DNA of 64,000 nucleotides from UBA961 sp049317525 (GCA_049317525.1 JBMOIC010000008.1:23493-87492), one strand, 5' to 3'; counted from the first letter of the stretch, positions 27,428 through 37,432 are shown. Made by a program: numbers and translations. The notes: generated from the letters alone by a model not told the origin.

Positions 27428-30115
27428 TTATTTTTTGATAAGTGTAAATTCTACTCGACGATTTTTTTCTCTTCCATTTTGTTCGTCATTACTTGCAATT
27501 GGCAAAGATTCTCCATAACCAATAGCATGTAATCTATATGTATTAATTCCTCTTTGAACCAGATATTCTAGAACTGCTTCTGCCCTTTTACTAGATAATA
27601 ATGCATTATCATTAGTTTTCCCAATAGCATCTGTATGAGCACTAATTTCTATCGAAACACTTGGATTATCTACCATAAATGCTAATAGCTTTTCTAATTC
27701 AAGTGTACTTTCAGGTTTTAATGCCCATTGTTTCGATTCAAAAAAGATATTTTTTAAACTAAAACGCGTCCCCAATTCCGTTGCTTGTTCTATTGAAGAA
27801 ATCATTATATCTTTTTGTAATGTATCGCCTCTCTGTACTTCCAAAGCAGATAATACAATAGGATGTGCTAGATAATTTTGGGTATTTGGTGTCATTCGAT
27901 ATATACCTTTATCTGGAATTCTACAAAAATACGACCCTTGATCATCTGTTTTTGTATTACTAATAACTTGTAAATCCATATCATTTTCAATAAGAATATT
28001 ACCAGAATGTGCATTTCCACTTTGATCAAGAATTCGCCCTTTGATATATTTTCCTAATGGTATTAATGAATATTCTACAGCAATTGTATCTGATTCAGCC
28101 TGCCTTATAATAGGAATACTACATTGTTTACTTTCATATCCTTTGGAATGCAAGGTAAGATATAAAGTGTTAAGATGTGTAGCTTCAATAATAAATTCAC
28201 CTTGATTCATTGTTAACTGTTGTTGCAAACCTTGCACAGAAACAGCGCCTTGAATAAGAGACCCAGACTCATCAATAACTGTACCTTTCACATATATATC
28301 ACCAGGAACAGGCCTTAATCTAATCATATAGCGTATATCTTGTTCTTTTGACACATCTTTAAGAACATCGATAAAAGGTTGATTAATACTATATTCTTTT
28401 CCTAAACTTAGCCTTGTCATAATGCCACTATTATTATTCTCTTTATTAATCAGAGAATACAAACTACATCCATATTTCCATAGTGCAGACAAAACCTGTA
28501 TTTCTGAGAAATGTGCATTATCTTGAATACAGCAATCATCTGTTAATACGATAATATTTCTTTTGGCATTTGGACGAAACAGCATTTCTGTTGCTTTTAT
28601 AATTGCGGTTGATGTAATTTCATCATTACCAATCGCATCTGCATCTTCAAAAAATGTGAGAAATTCCTGGATATCACTTGTTGGTTGTAAAGAACTGATG
28701 ATTTCTTCTCCATATAAAATCCCCCCAATTCTAAAATCAATTCCTGCAGTTTTTAATGTTTTGGCAAATAACACTACATTCTTTCTTACATCCTTAATTT
28801 TCTTGCTCATGCTTCCTGAGCAATCCATTACAATCACATAATCTATTGGGACAATTATATCTTCCTTTTTTTCTTCTATAGATAGTATCTCGTATTTTTT
28901 ATCTGTAATCACAAAATCAGATTGAGGAATTCCTTGAACTTGATCGCCTTTATCATTTACAATCTTCACACTCATCAAAATATCTTGATTGTAAATACTA
29001 TCTGGCTTTATAGAAAGGATTTTCAATTCTGGATTTTTTGCTTTAATAATATATTGCGATGCACCAGAAACAAGAGAATTTCTTTGATATTGTGCATAAT
29101 ATTTATGATAAATTGAATCATAAAGATAAGCTGGATTTTGTGATAAATGCGTCAAAGTATCAGCCATAGCAGTATAATCACCACCATGATTTTTCATCGC
29201 ATTCTCTATATATTCTGGAGATTCAGAATATGTTGCCTGCCATTCAAATGCAGAAGACGTGCACATAGCATCAACAGACCTAATATCGGATAAGGATATA
29301 TCTTTTTGTTTAAGCGCAGATATTGAAGGCATTTTTGAAAAATTGAGTCTAAAAAGAGCTGTCGAAGCTGACTGTTCATCTACCCCAGACCCAATAGATG
29401 GAATAATTCCAGTTGATACAAAGCCAAATGTAATTTCAGCCCCAATACGCAATACTTTACGAATTGGATTGATTGTTATAGAGCCAATGATATGTTCTTG
29501 AATAAGATTGGCACTAGCCCCAATTTCAGTATTAATCGCATTACCAAAAAAAAGAGCAGAATCAGCACAATATTGCAATCTAGCATGAACTGTAAGCCAA
29601 TGTAATGGTGCAAAAGCACCCATTGCAGTGATAATATTTTGACTTTGCAATGGTGTAGTTGTATTATCTATACCTAGTGAAGCAAAAAGATCGATTGAAG
29701 GTGAAAATAAAGCTGAAGCTGAGAATCGAATAGAATTACTTTTTGATTCAGTATATTTTATACTTCCACCAATCCATAGATGATCTGATTGAATGGGTAA
29801 TCCAAATCCAGCAAAGGCGCTAGTAGGGTTTGAAATGGACAGATTTTCTGAAGGTTTTTCTAAGCCGAAAGCATAATTACCGATTTTAATAAAACCAGCA
29901 TATCCATGTACTTTTCTAAAAGAAGCATCTAATGGCACAGCACCAAATATATCTACCCCAGAAATAACTCCAAGCATTGCAGGATTCCAAGCAACTGCTC
30001 CAGCATCATTTAATAATCCCAATTTTCGATTTGAAGTATAATCAGCAGAAAACTGAGCATTAAGATTAAACGTAAAGGATAGTACTATCAGAACAATTAA
30101 ATTGAGTACCTTCAT
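27428..30115 (-). CDS. Outer-membrane protein with vWA, CarD-like and OmpA domains
   Basis: An 895-residue secreted protein. A signal peptide (1-20) precedes an N-terminal beta-barrel-like or PorP-like part (21-270) containing a WNPAMLGV motif. A von Willebrand factor A domain spans about 420-600, with the metal (MIDAS) motif DCSGSMS at 431-437. Two carboxypeptidase-regulatory-like beta-sandwiches (about 605-765) follow, and an OmpA peptidoglycan-binding domain (about 785-895) with SAHTDAIG, a LSSKRAEAVLEYL helix and NRRVEF. The OmpA part should anchor it to peptidoglycan; the vWA part implies ligand binding. The upstream minus-strand gene (30200) is a paralog sharing the N-terminal and OmpA parts but not the vWA. 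Confidence 0.85.
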   Translation of the reverse strand: MKVLNLIVLIVLSFTFNLNAQFSADYTSNRKLGLLNDAGAVAWNPAMLGVISGVDIFGAVPLDASFRKVHGYAGFIKIGNYAFGLEKPSENLSISNPTSAFAGFGLPIQSDHLWIGGSIKYTESKSNSIRFSASALFSPSIDLFASLGIDNTTTPLQSQNIITAMGAFAPLHWLTVHARLQYCADSALFFGNAINTEIGASANLIQEHIIGSITINPIRKVLRIGAEITFGFVSTGIIPSIGSGVDEQSASTALFRLNFSKMPSISALKQKDISLSDIRSVDAMCTSSAFEWQATYSESPEYIENAMKNHGGDYTAMADTLTHLSQNPAYLYDSIYHKYYAQYQRNSLVSGASQYIIKAKNPELKILSIKPDSIYNQDILMSVKIVNDKGDQVQGIPQSDFVITDKKYEILSIEEKKEDIIVPIDYVIVMDCSGSMSKKIKDVRKNVVLFAKTLKTAGIDFRIGGILYGEEIISSLQPTSDIQEFLTFFEDADAIGNDEITSTAIIKATEMLFRPNAKRNIIVLTDDCCIQDNAHFSEIQVLSALWKYGCSLYSLINKENNNSGIMTRLSLGKEYSINQPFIDVLKDVSKEQDIRYMIRLRPVPGDIYVKGTVIDESGSLIQGAVSVQGLQQQLTMNQGEFIIEATHLNTLYLTLHSKGYESKQCSIPIIRQAESDTIAVEYSLIPLGKYIKGRILDQSGNAHSGNILIENDMDLQVISNTKTDDQGSYFCRIPDKGIYRMTPNTQNYLAHPIVLSALEVQRGDTLQKDIMISSIEQATELGTRFSLKNIFFESKQWALKPESTLELEKLLAFMVDNPSVSIEISAHTDAIGKTNDNALLSSKRAEAVLEYLVQRGINTYRLHAIGYGESLPIASNDEQNGREKNRRVEFTLIKK

Positions 30116-30199
30116 CAGCCATCCACTTTATTTATACTTACTTTTCCCTAAATTAAGAAAGTACAATAAATAGATACCTTGTTATTATTTTTCGATCTA

Positions 30200-31822
30200 T
30201 CAAATATTTTTTGTCATAAATTCTACCCGCCTATTTTCTTGTCTTCCTTCATCTGAATCATTTGGTGCAATTGGATATTCTTCTCCAAATCCTTTTGCTT
30301 CTAATCGAGATGAATCAATACCCATTTCTATCAAAAAATCCACTACAGATTGAGCTCTTTTTTGTGATAAAATTTGATTTGCTTTATTAGATCCAACATT
30401 ATCAGTATGGGCATTTATCTGTATAGATAAATCAGGATTTTCTTCTAAATACTCATAAAGTCTAGTTAATTCTTCTGTGCTTTCTGGACGTAAATCCCAT
30501 TTTGCTGAATCAAAAAATACAGATTTCAATGAAAACAGTTTAGAAGAACTTTGTACATCTGTCACCTCTGGGAATGGTGATTCAGAAGGTTCTTCTGGTA
30601 TTGGAGCAGCTTCAGTTTTTTCTGTATCAGCAGGCTCTTCCTTAGGTTCAACAGGCGCAGGTGCAGGTTTAGGTTTACCTGAACTACTTTCAACACCACC
30701 AGAGCCACCTGATCCATTTCCATTTCCAGAGCCACTACCATTATTGATAATAATTTGAGATGGAGAACCAGAGCATCCTGAGCAATTAGCGCAACCAGGA
30801 CAACATAAGCAAGTACAGTGTTGACAATGCTTTACAGATTTACAACATGAAATGCGCCCAGCTAAACAAGAACTTTTAAGCTTTGGACAATTCTCACAAG
30901 GATTTTTAATACAGTGATGAATATCATGAACATTCATTTCACAGCATGATTGATCAATTTTACATGAAGGTATTGGTGGGGTAGGTTCTCTATAATGATT
31001 TACAGACCACAAAGAATCATGATTTATACGTAAAAGAGCATTACCACCAGAAAAACGTCTATCTGGCGCATTAACAGTAGAAGCTTCATTTAATAAACCT
31101 AAAGAGAGTACATCGAATGCAATTTCAAGTCCAAATCTAGCCTGCCTAGCTTCAGGAATTGTAGAAAATGATGCAACTATTTGTTTATGATTAAACGAAG
31201 TGCTTATTCCTAATTCACTTGCATATGCTTTATCATATAGGATCGCAGAATCTGGACAGAACTGCAATCTTCCATGAAGAGTAATCCAATCTAAAGGAGA
31301 ATAAGAACCTGTTAAAGAATACACATGATTTTTTGTATCAACAGAATACATATTTGTCATACCAAGAGACAAATAAAACTTCGGAATAGGATTATACATC
31401 AATGATCCCATATATCTTACTGTTCTACCACCAAACTCTGAGTATCTAAATGATGCCCCAATCCACCCATTATATTTAGGGATTTTAACTCCCATTCCTC
31501 CATAAAAGCTAAATGGCTCAGATGATTGGTCAATAGTAGAATCCCTACCAGAAGTAAAACCAATAGAAACTCCATCGCTAGAAATAAAACCACCAATCAT
31601 TCTTGTTGATTGAAATGAACGGTCATAAGGAATTACCAAAACAGCATCTGTTCTGGTAACTAATCCTAATAAAGCTGGATTCCATCCTACAGAAGTAGCA
31701 TCGTTCATCAGGTTCATCCTACGATTTGTAAATCTGTCAGGAATAAACTGTGCTTTAGATATCTGAACAGAACATATGCTAAATAATAAGCATCCAAGTA
31801 GTCTAATAATCCACTTGTTCAT
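30200..31822 (-). CDS. Outer-membrane protein with Cys-rich block and OmpA domain
   Basis: A 540-residue secreted protein with a signal peptide (1-24), an N-terminal part (25-275) like that of the neighbouring 895-residue paralog (both with WNPA-LGL/V), then an unusual linker and an OmpA domain (about 428-540) with INAHTDNVG, LSQKRAQSVVDFL and NRRVEF. Residues 287-350 hold 17 cysteines in 64 residues, including CxxC-type spacings in CQHCTCLCCPGCANCSGC; histidines flank them. A Gly-Asn-Ser run (363-381) and a Pro/Glu-rich stretch (384-415) connect this to the OmpA part. Such Cys density suggests metal binding or disulfide knotting in the periplasm, but no known family is recognised. Confidence 0.85.
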   Translation of the reverse strand: MNKWIIRLLGCLLFSICSVQISKAQFIPDRFTNRRMNLMNDATSVGWNPALLGLVTRTDAVLVIPYDRSFQSTRMIGGFISSDGVSIGFTSGRDSTIDQSSEPFSFYGGMGVKIPKYNGWIGASFRYSEFGGRTVRYMGSLMYNPIPKFYLSLGMTNMYSVDTKNHVYSLTGSYSPLDWITLHGRLQFCPDSAILYDKAYASELGISTSFNHKQIVASFSTIPEARQARFGLEIAFDVLSLGLLNEASTVNAPDRRFSGGNALLRINHDSLWSVNHYREPTPPIPSCKIDQSCCEMNVHDIHHCIKNPCENCPKLKSSCLAGRISCCKSVKHCQHCTCLCCPGCANCSGCSGSPSQIIINNGSGSGNGNGSGGSGGVESSSGKPKPAPAPVEPKEEPADTEKTEAAPIPEEPSESPFPEVTDVQSSSKLFSLKSVFFDSAKWDLRPESTEELTRLYEYLEENPDLSIQINAHTDNVGSNKANQILSQKRAQSVVDFLIEMGIDSSRLEAKGFGEEYPIAPNDSDEGRQENRRVEFMTKNI

Positions 31823-31931
31823 AAATATATCTCTAGTTCATTGTACAACTTTATAATAATCAGCAAACTTCTTCACAAAAATAACTCACACAACTTTAAT
31901 ATATACTAGATACCTCAATTGCATATGTATA

Positions 31932-33593
31932 TTAATGGGAACCATGTACAACTGTTTTGGAATGAAGCAACTGTTTGTAATGTTCGGAACTTAGCAGAAG
32001 TGCTGTTTTTTTCAATAAGGCGTCTTTTTCCACTTTAAATTCACCCATTTTTTTTTCAGAAAGAAATCTACTAAGAATTTGTTCTGATAATAATTCAAGC
32101 ACTTCTTTTTTACCTTTTAGCAAAGACTTTTTAATATCCTTTACGGCAAAAGTCTTGATATTCTCTATTGAATGAACATATTGTTTTGAATACCCATTTT
32201 GTTGGGCCACAAATATAGAATTATTCAGTGAAGCATATGGCTCTGGAAAAATAATTGTTGATTGATTAGTTAACCATTTTATAAATTTTGTAAAATCAAT
32301 TTCTTTGGCTTGCCAATTAGCTGGCAAACTATCTAAAGAAGAACAATAAAAAGAAGCAAATCTAAAAAATACATTTTGTTTATCTAAAGCTTTTATGATT
32401 GGATAAGAATTACGAGAAATTACATTTGTATCAGGTGCAATGCCATGCCTAGCCTTCACGATACGCCCAGACTTAGTATAAAATACTGCATCTTTTTCTG
32501 CTGTAACACTATCAGATATTTCACTTTTAGATACCAATTTTTGTATACATCTTCCTGATGGAGTATAATATCTGGCAGTTGTTAATTTCAAGGCTGTTTC
32601 GCCAGGAAGATTAAGAATACTTTGCACTAAACCTTTACCATAAGACTGTTCACCTATAATTATACCTCTATCTAAATCCTGAAAAGCTCCTGCTAAAACT
32701 TCACTGGCACTTGCACTTTCGCCATTAATTATAATAGAAACTGGAATATCTGGTTCAATTGGTACTGATTGAGATGTATATACTCTTTCATCATCTCTGG
32801 TTCTTCCTTTAGTGAGAACTATCGGAGAATTTTGCGGTAAAAATATATCGCAAACACCTACTGCAGATTCTAATAAGCCGCCTGGATTATCTCTTACATC
32901 TATAATAATTCCTGCTAATCGAGGATTTTTTCTTCTGAAAGACATCACAGTTCTTTTTACTTCATCGGGTGTTGAAGTTGAAAATCTTTGAATATGTATA
33001 TATCCAATACTATCGTTTATAAAGCCAGAATACCCTAAAGATTGAATTTTTATTGATTCTCTTACTAAAGTTAATCGTATTGTATCTTGCCGGCCATCCC
33101 TTAATAAAGCAATTCTTACTTTTCCGCCAATTGGACCTCGTGTAAATTTTCTGATGATATTTGTAGTATCATAAAGAACATGCAATGAGTCTATCATAAG
33201 AATATGATCCCCAGACCTCATGCCGCTTCTTTTGGCGGAATAACCATCATATAATTCAGCTATCGTTAATTTTCCATTCATGATGCCAACTACCATTCCA
33301 AAACCTGCATAGGAATTTGTAGTTAATAATTCATAATCATCGCCTTCATTGTTTTCTAAAACTTCTGAATATGGATCCAAATCTTCTAACATAGCTTTTG
33401 TGCTATTCTTAACAATGTATAGTGGATCTATTTCATCTACATAGTGTAAAGTAACTTCTTTAAAAACCGAACCATATAATTCCAAGGCTTGCGATATTTT
33501 TAAAAACATCGATTGGTCTGGACTTTTAAAAGAAGCAAGTCCTATGGAACCAAGAATTAATATTATCGATAATATGATAAGTGATTTACGCAT
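31932..33593 (-). CDS. C-terminal processing protease (S41 family)
   Basis: A 553-residue periplasmic serine protease of the CtpA/Prc type. The start at the ATG near 33593 gives a membrane/signal segment MRKSLIILSIILI; a longer frame would need TTG. A PDZ domain (about 80-170) precedes the protease core. The catalytic Ser lies in NGESASASEVLAG and the Lys in GEQSYGKGLVQSI, the usual S41 spacing. The C-terminal 180 residues follow the core and resemble the long helical tail of Bacteroidota homologs. Such enzymes trim or degrade envelope proteins. The gene ends a minus-strand group after the AEC transporter, 30 bases downstream of its stop. Confidence 0.9.
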   Translation of the reverse strand: MRKSLIILSIILILGSIGLASFKSPDQSMFLKISQALELYGSVFKEVTLHYVDEIDPLYIVKNSTKAMLEDLDPYSEVLENNEGDDYELLTTNSYAGFGMVVGIMNGKLTIAELYDGYSAKRSGMRSGDHILMIDSLHVLYDTTNIIRKFTRGPIGGKVRIALLRDGRQDTIRLTLVRESIKIQSLGYSGFINDSIGYIHIQRFSTSTPDEVKRTVMSFRRKNPRLAGIIIDVRDNPGGLLESAVGVCDIFLPQNSPIVLTKGRTRDDERVYTSQSVPIEPDIPVSIIINGESASASEVLAGAFQDLDRGIIIGEQSYGKGLVQSILNLPGETALKLTTARYYTPSGRCIQKLVSKSEISDSVTAEKDAVFYTKSGRIVKARHGIAPDTNVISRNSYPIIKALDKQNVFFRFASFYCSSLDSLPANWQAKEIDFTKFIKWLTNQSTIIFPEPYASLNNSIFVAQQNGYSKQYVHSIENIKTFAVKDIKKSLLKGKKEVLELLSEQILSRFLSEKKMGEFKVEKDALLKKTALLLSSEHYKQLLHSKTVVHGSH

Positions 33594-33623
33594 GAAGCAA
33601 TGAAAAGTATCTAAAAATATCAA

Positions 33624-34550
33624 CTAGATTAATGACAATGAAATTATTGAGAGCAATGTTGATAAGGCTATTAATTGTGCCAAAATATTTGTGTCTAATG
33701 TATATTCTTGTGCTATTACCAATGTTAATACCATTGTAGGCATACCAGATTCCAACATTATGGCTTTTGATAATGGTTCCTGAATATGCAAAACATGAAT
33801 AAGACCATATGCAATCAATGGGCCAATTGCTATTCGAATTATAGCAGCAGGTAGTATTAATAGTATCGAATTCAGCTTTGGGATATTTAATGCCATTCCA
33901 ACTGAAATCATCATTAATGGTGGAACTGCATTACCTGCTATTGAACATGTTTTCAATATATCTGGATGAATGTCAATATCTACTATTTTACAAAGAATAG
34001 CCGCAAAAAGAGCATATAATGGAGGCAATCCTAGTATTCTTTTTAATCCAGAAATATATCTTTGCTTGAAACTGCTTGTATCATCTGAATAATACCCAGC
34101 AATCATTGCACCAATAATCCATAATAAAGGTGTTAATGCTAGTAAATCATAAATCAATGGAATTGATCCATATTGCTTACCAAGTATTCCTGTAACTATC
34201 GGATAACCAAGATATGTTGCATTGCACCAGGATGCTCCTAATACTAAAGCACCAATTGACTTATCTGATAACAAATCTGGCCATATTCTTTTTATCAATA
34301 CATAGATACTTACAGAAAACCCAATACATCCTATTGTTACAAGAGCTGCAATAAAAGGTATTTTCCATGATTCATCATGTAAAGGGGCAGCATATATTAC
34401 CGAGAATGTAAGCAGAGGCAATAATATATAGAGAACTAAGCTATTTATAGCAGCCCTTAGCATATGGGAATCCGGAACGCCTTTAATATAACGCCATAGA
34501 TATCCTAGTACGATAAACACAAAAAAACTAGTAAAAACACTATATATCAT
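33624..34550 (-). CDS. AEC-family transporter
   Basis: A 308-residue inner-membrane protein with about ten hydrophobic helices. It matches the auxin-efflux-carrier/bile-acid-like transporter family, with a long N-terminal LPLLTFSVIYA helix, the WCNATYLGYPI segment near residue 117 and the LESGMPTMVLTLVIA stretch near 260. Members export or import organic acids and amino-acid-like molecules; the substrate is unknown. It lies six bases after the FAD oxidase stop, which suggests that the two work on the same metabolite. A protease gene follows in the same direction. Confidence 0.85.
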   Translation of the reverse strand: MIYSVFTSFFVFIVLGYLWRYIKGVPDSHMLRAAINSLVLYILLPLLTFSVIYAAPLHDESWKIPFIAALVTIGCIGFSVSIYVLIKRIWPDLLSDKSIGALVLGASWCNATYLGYPIVTGILGKQYGSIPLIYDLLALTPLLWIIGAMIAGYYSDDTSSFKQRYISGLKRILGLPPLYALFAAILCKIVDIDIHPDILKTCSIAGNAVPPLMMISVGMALNIPKLNSILLILPAAIIRIAIGPLIAYGLIHVLHIQEPLSKAIMLESGMPTMVLTLVIAQEYTLDTNILAQLIALSTLLSIISLSLI

Positions 34551-34556
34551 AGTGCT

Positions 34557-35699
34557 TTACGATAATAATTCAATGACTTGTTCACCTATTAAACTACCTA
34601 AAGCAATACCCATTCCATTACATCCAAATGCAATGATACAATGAGGAGATACTCTTTGTACAATAGACTGTTTATTCTTACTAAATCCCATAATGCCAGA
34701 CCAATTATATTCTATTGTAAATGATTTTCCAGGTAGTATATCTTCTTGCAACATCTTCAATAATGCATGTTGTATGATTTCTGTGGATGCAAATTCATGA
34801 GTTGATTCACCTTCAAAATCAAGATTTCTACCACCACCAAGCAACACTCTTTTTCCAATATTTCTAAAATAATAATAGCCTTCATCTGCATGAAAAGCAC
34901 CTATAAATGACAAATTTTCTATTGGTGAAGTTACGATGATTTGTCCCCTACCAGGCTGTATATCAATCTGAGGTACTAGTGCAGAAATCCAAGCATTTGT
35001 ACATACAATTGTTTCTTTAGAAATCATTGAATATTTGCCTAATAATGTCTGAATAGTTATCTCCATAACTTTCGGATTTTCCTTTATTTCAAGAACATTA
35101 CTACCATATTCAATTCTTATTCCTAAAGATTGAGCTTTTGATTCCATAGCTTGAATTAAATACCCACTATGAATTTGCCCTTCTAATGGATTATAAATTA
35201 CCGCTTGTACAGATTGTCCAAATCCCAAGCGTCTGTGCTCTCTACGATTAAGAACAGTATATGTTGACTCTATACCTGTTATCTGGCTCATCTGTTTATT
35301 CAAACTATCAAGAGAATCAAGCACATGCATTTCTTTCTCTCTGATAATTTCATAACCGCCATGCATTTCATATTTTATATGATCATCAGAAAATCGATTT
35401 CTTAAAATTTGAAGACCTTTTATTCTTTGTTGAGCTATTGCTAAGGCTTTATCTTCACCTAAAACCTCTATATCATGCAATAATTCAGAGGCACTGCCAA
35501 AGCAAGCAAAACCTGCATTTCTAGTAGTTGCACCCATTGTTCTAGGGCCACGCTCTAATACTACAATACGTTTATCAGGAAAAGCTAATGCTGCAGAAAT
35601 CGCAGTAGATAATCCAATAATACCTGCTCCGATAATACATATATCGGTTTGGGAAAGAGCACTTTTCTCCCAATAAGAACTAATCGGACCTTGATTCAA
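34557..35699 (-). CDS. FAD-dependent amino-acid oxidase family protein (TTG start)
   Basis: A 380-residue flavoprotein of the DAO/glycine-oxidase family, which oxidises amine substrates. The FAD site reads CIIGAGIIGLSTA near residue 21, followed by a VVLERGP region and the TTRNAGFACFG substrate-side segment. The C-terminal GCNGMGIALGSLIG stretch completes the FAD fold. No ATG occurs before the FAD motif: an in-frame TAA is six bases upstream of the TTG at 35697-35699. A GTAGGA ribosome site supports a TTG start. It opens the minus-strand operon with the AEC transporter, consistent with substrate uptake or product export. Confidence 0.85.
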   Translation of the reverse strand: MNQGPISSYWEKSALSQTDICIIGAGIIGLSTAISAALAFPDKRIVVLERGPRTMGATTRNAGFACFGSASELLHDIEVLGEDKALAIAQQRIKGLQILRNRFSDDHIKYEMHGGYEIIREKEMHVLDSLDSLNKQMSQITGIESTYTVLNRREHRRLGFGQSVQAVIYNPLEGQIHSGYLIQAMESKAQSLGIRIEYGSNVLEIKENPKVMEITIQTLLGKYSMISKETIVCTNAWISALVPQIDIQPGRGQIIVTSPIENLSFIGAFHADEGYYYFRNIGKRVLLGGGRNLDFEGESTHEFASTEIIQHALLKMLQEDILPGKSFTIEYNWSGIMGFSKNKQSIVQRVSPHCIIAFGCNGMGIALGSLIGEQVIELLS

Positions 35700-35842
35700 A
35701 CGTTTATCCTACTCATTTATGTACATAATAACTGCTATAAAGCCTACAACTATCATTCCATTTTATCTTTAACCAAGAGATCTTAAAAAAAATACTTTCT
35801 AAACCATATATTTGCCATATCATTTTAAGTAAAAGCGATATC

Positions 35843-36868
35843 ATGAAACCAGATATAATAGAAACTGAGAATAAAAAAATCATTTTAAGCGGCATTCAAG
35901 CTAGTGGAGATTTAACAATTGGCCATTATGCTGGGGCAATACGCAATTGGGTAGAATTACAACAAGATTATGATTGTTATTTTATGGTTGCTGATATGCA
36001 TGCTATAACATCACGTCAAATTCCAGCAGATTTACGAAGACGCTCTTTAGATGTGGTTGCAATGTATGCTGCTTGTGGTATAAACACTGAAAAAAGCGCA
36101 TTATTTATTCAATCACATGTTACAGAACATGCACAATTAGCTTGGATATTAAATTGTTTCACTGGTTTTGGCGAAGCGCAAAGAATGACGCAATTCAAGG
36201 ATAAATCACAACAACATAGCGACAATATCAATGTTGGATTATTTTCATATCCGGTTTTAATGGCAGCTGATATCCTTTTATATCAAGCAGATTTAGTTCC
36301 TGTTGGAGATGATCAAAAACAACATATTGAATTAACCAGAAATCTTGCCGAACGTTTTAATCATTTGTATTCGCCAACTTTTACTGTCCCCGAACCCTTT
36401 ATAGCCAAAGAAGGCGCACGCATTATGAGCTTACAAGAACCATGGAAAAAAATGTCTAAATCAGACCCAAATTCCAATTCTTGTATTTTTCTTCATGATG
36501 AAGATGCACTTATCATGAATAAAATCAAAAGAGCTGTTACCGATTCAGGTACTGATATTATTTTTGATATAGAAAATAGACCAGGCGTCTCAAATCTTAT
36601 CACATTGTATCATGTTGCTACTGGCAAATCAATTAAAGAAATCGAAACTGAATTTGCAGGCCTAGGTTATGCACCTTTTAAAGAGGCAGTTGGGAATGCT
36701 ATGGTAGATTTAATCTCGCCAATCAGGAATACATTTAATGATCTACGATCTCATCCAGATGAAATATCTGCTCTCTTAAAAAGTGGAGCACAAAAGGCAA
36801 GTAAGCAAGCTTTTAAGACATTAAGAAAAGTATATAAAAAAATCGGTTTTGTAGAACCAATTCGATAA
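35843..36868 (+). CDS. trpS: Tryptophanyl-tRNA synthetase
   Basis: A 341-residue class I synthetase that charges tRNA-Trp. The HIGH-type motif reads TIGHYAG near residue 27 and the KMSKS signature is KKMSKSDPN near residue 202. An ADILLYQADLVPVGDDQKQH block near 147 belongs to the tryptophan pocket. Length is typical for bacterial TrpS. It is convergent with the gamma-carbonic anhydrase-like gene, with nine bases between stops and no visible terminator. Confidence 0.95.
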   Translation: MKPDIIETENKKIILSGIQASGDLTIGHYAGAIRNWVELQQDYDCYFMVADMHAITSRQIPADLRRRSLDVVAMYAACGINTEKSALFIQSHVTEHAQLAWILNCFTGFGEAQRMTQFKDKSQQHSDNINVGLFSYPVLMAADILLYQADLVPVGDDQKQHIELTRNLAERFNHLYSPTFTVPEPFIAKEGARIMSLQEPWKKMSKSDPNSNSCIFLHDEDALIMNKIKRAVTDSGTDIIFDIENRPGVSNLITLYHVATGKSIKEIETEFAGLGYAPFKEAVGNAMVDLISPIRNTFNDLRSHPDEISALLKSGAQKASKQAFKTLRKVYKKIGFVEPIR

Positions 36869-36877
36869 TTCTACATA

Positions 36878-37432
36878 CTATATTTGTCCATATAGTTGTT
36901 TATATTCTTTTGCCACTTCCATATAATGAGCTGCTTGCCATGTAAAGCCTTGTCTTTCTTTATCGGTAATATCTCGCATTTTTTTTCCTGGTATTCCAGC
37001 ACACATTATACCGCTAGGTATATGCATTCCAGGCTTAATAACAGTTCCTGCTGCTATAATGGTATCGTCTTCAATAATTGATCCATCTAATATAATTGCT
37101 CCCATTCCTATTAAACATCTATTTCCAATGGTAGCTCCATGTACTATTGCCCCATGCCCTATTGTAACATCATCACCAATTGTTAAGGCATATGTATCTG
37201 TAGTTACATGTAAAATTGCACCGTCTTGAATATTTGTTCTTTTGCCAATCCTAATGGGATATACATCACCCCTAATAATTGCATTATACCAAATAGAAGA
37301 ATTCTCTTGTATGATAATATCTCCAATAATTCTTGCTCCATCACATATCAACACTGATGAATCAATGATTGGAAATATATTTTTATAGGGTAAAATGGTT
37401 GCTAAAGAAGAACCAAGATAAAATGGTTGCAT
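36878..37432 (-). CDS. Gamma-carbonic anhydrase-like left-handed beta-helix protein
   Basis: A 184-residue left-handed parallel beta-helix protein made of hexapeptide repeats. It shows IIRGDVYPIRIG near residue 52, NIQDGAILHV near 66 and GHGAIVHGATIG near 92; the histidines match the zinc ligands of gamma-carbonic anhydrases. The family hydrates CO2, though many members have other or unknown roles. The fold and metal pattern are clear; carbonic anhydrase activity is an inference. Confidence 0.85.
   Translation of the reverse strand: MQPFYLGSSLATILPYKNIFPIIDSSVLICDGARIIGDIIIQENSSIWYNAIIRGDVYPIRIGKRTNIQDGAILHVTTDTYALTIGDDVTIGHGAIVHGATIGNRCLIGMGAIILDGSIIEDDTIIAAGTVIKPGMHIPSGIMCAGIPGKKMRDITDKERQGFTWQAAHYMEVAKEYKQLYGQI

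Noticed and set aside
30477..30758. Plus-strand frame opposite the Gly/Pro-rich linker of the OmpA protein
   Set aside because: It is a shadow of the repetitive GC-richer linker and has no independent support.
33594..33623. Longer start for the S41 protease
   Set aside because: The upstream codon is TTG, and the ATG near 33593 opens directly on a normal signal/membrane segment.
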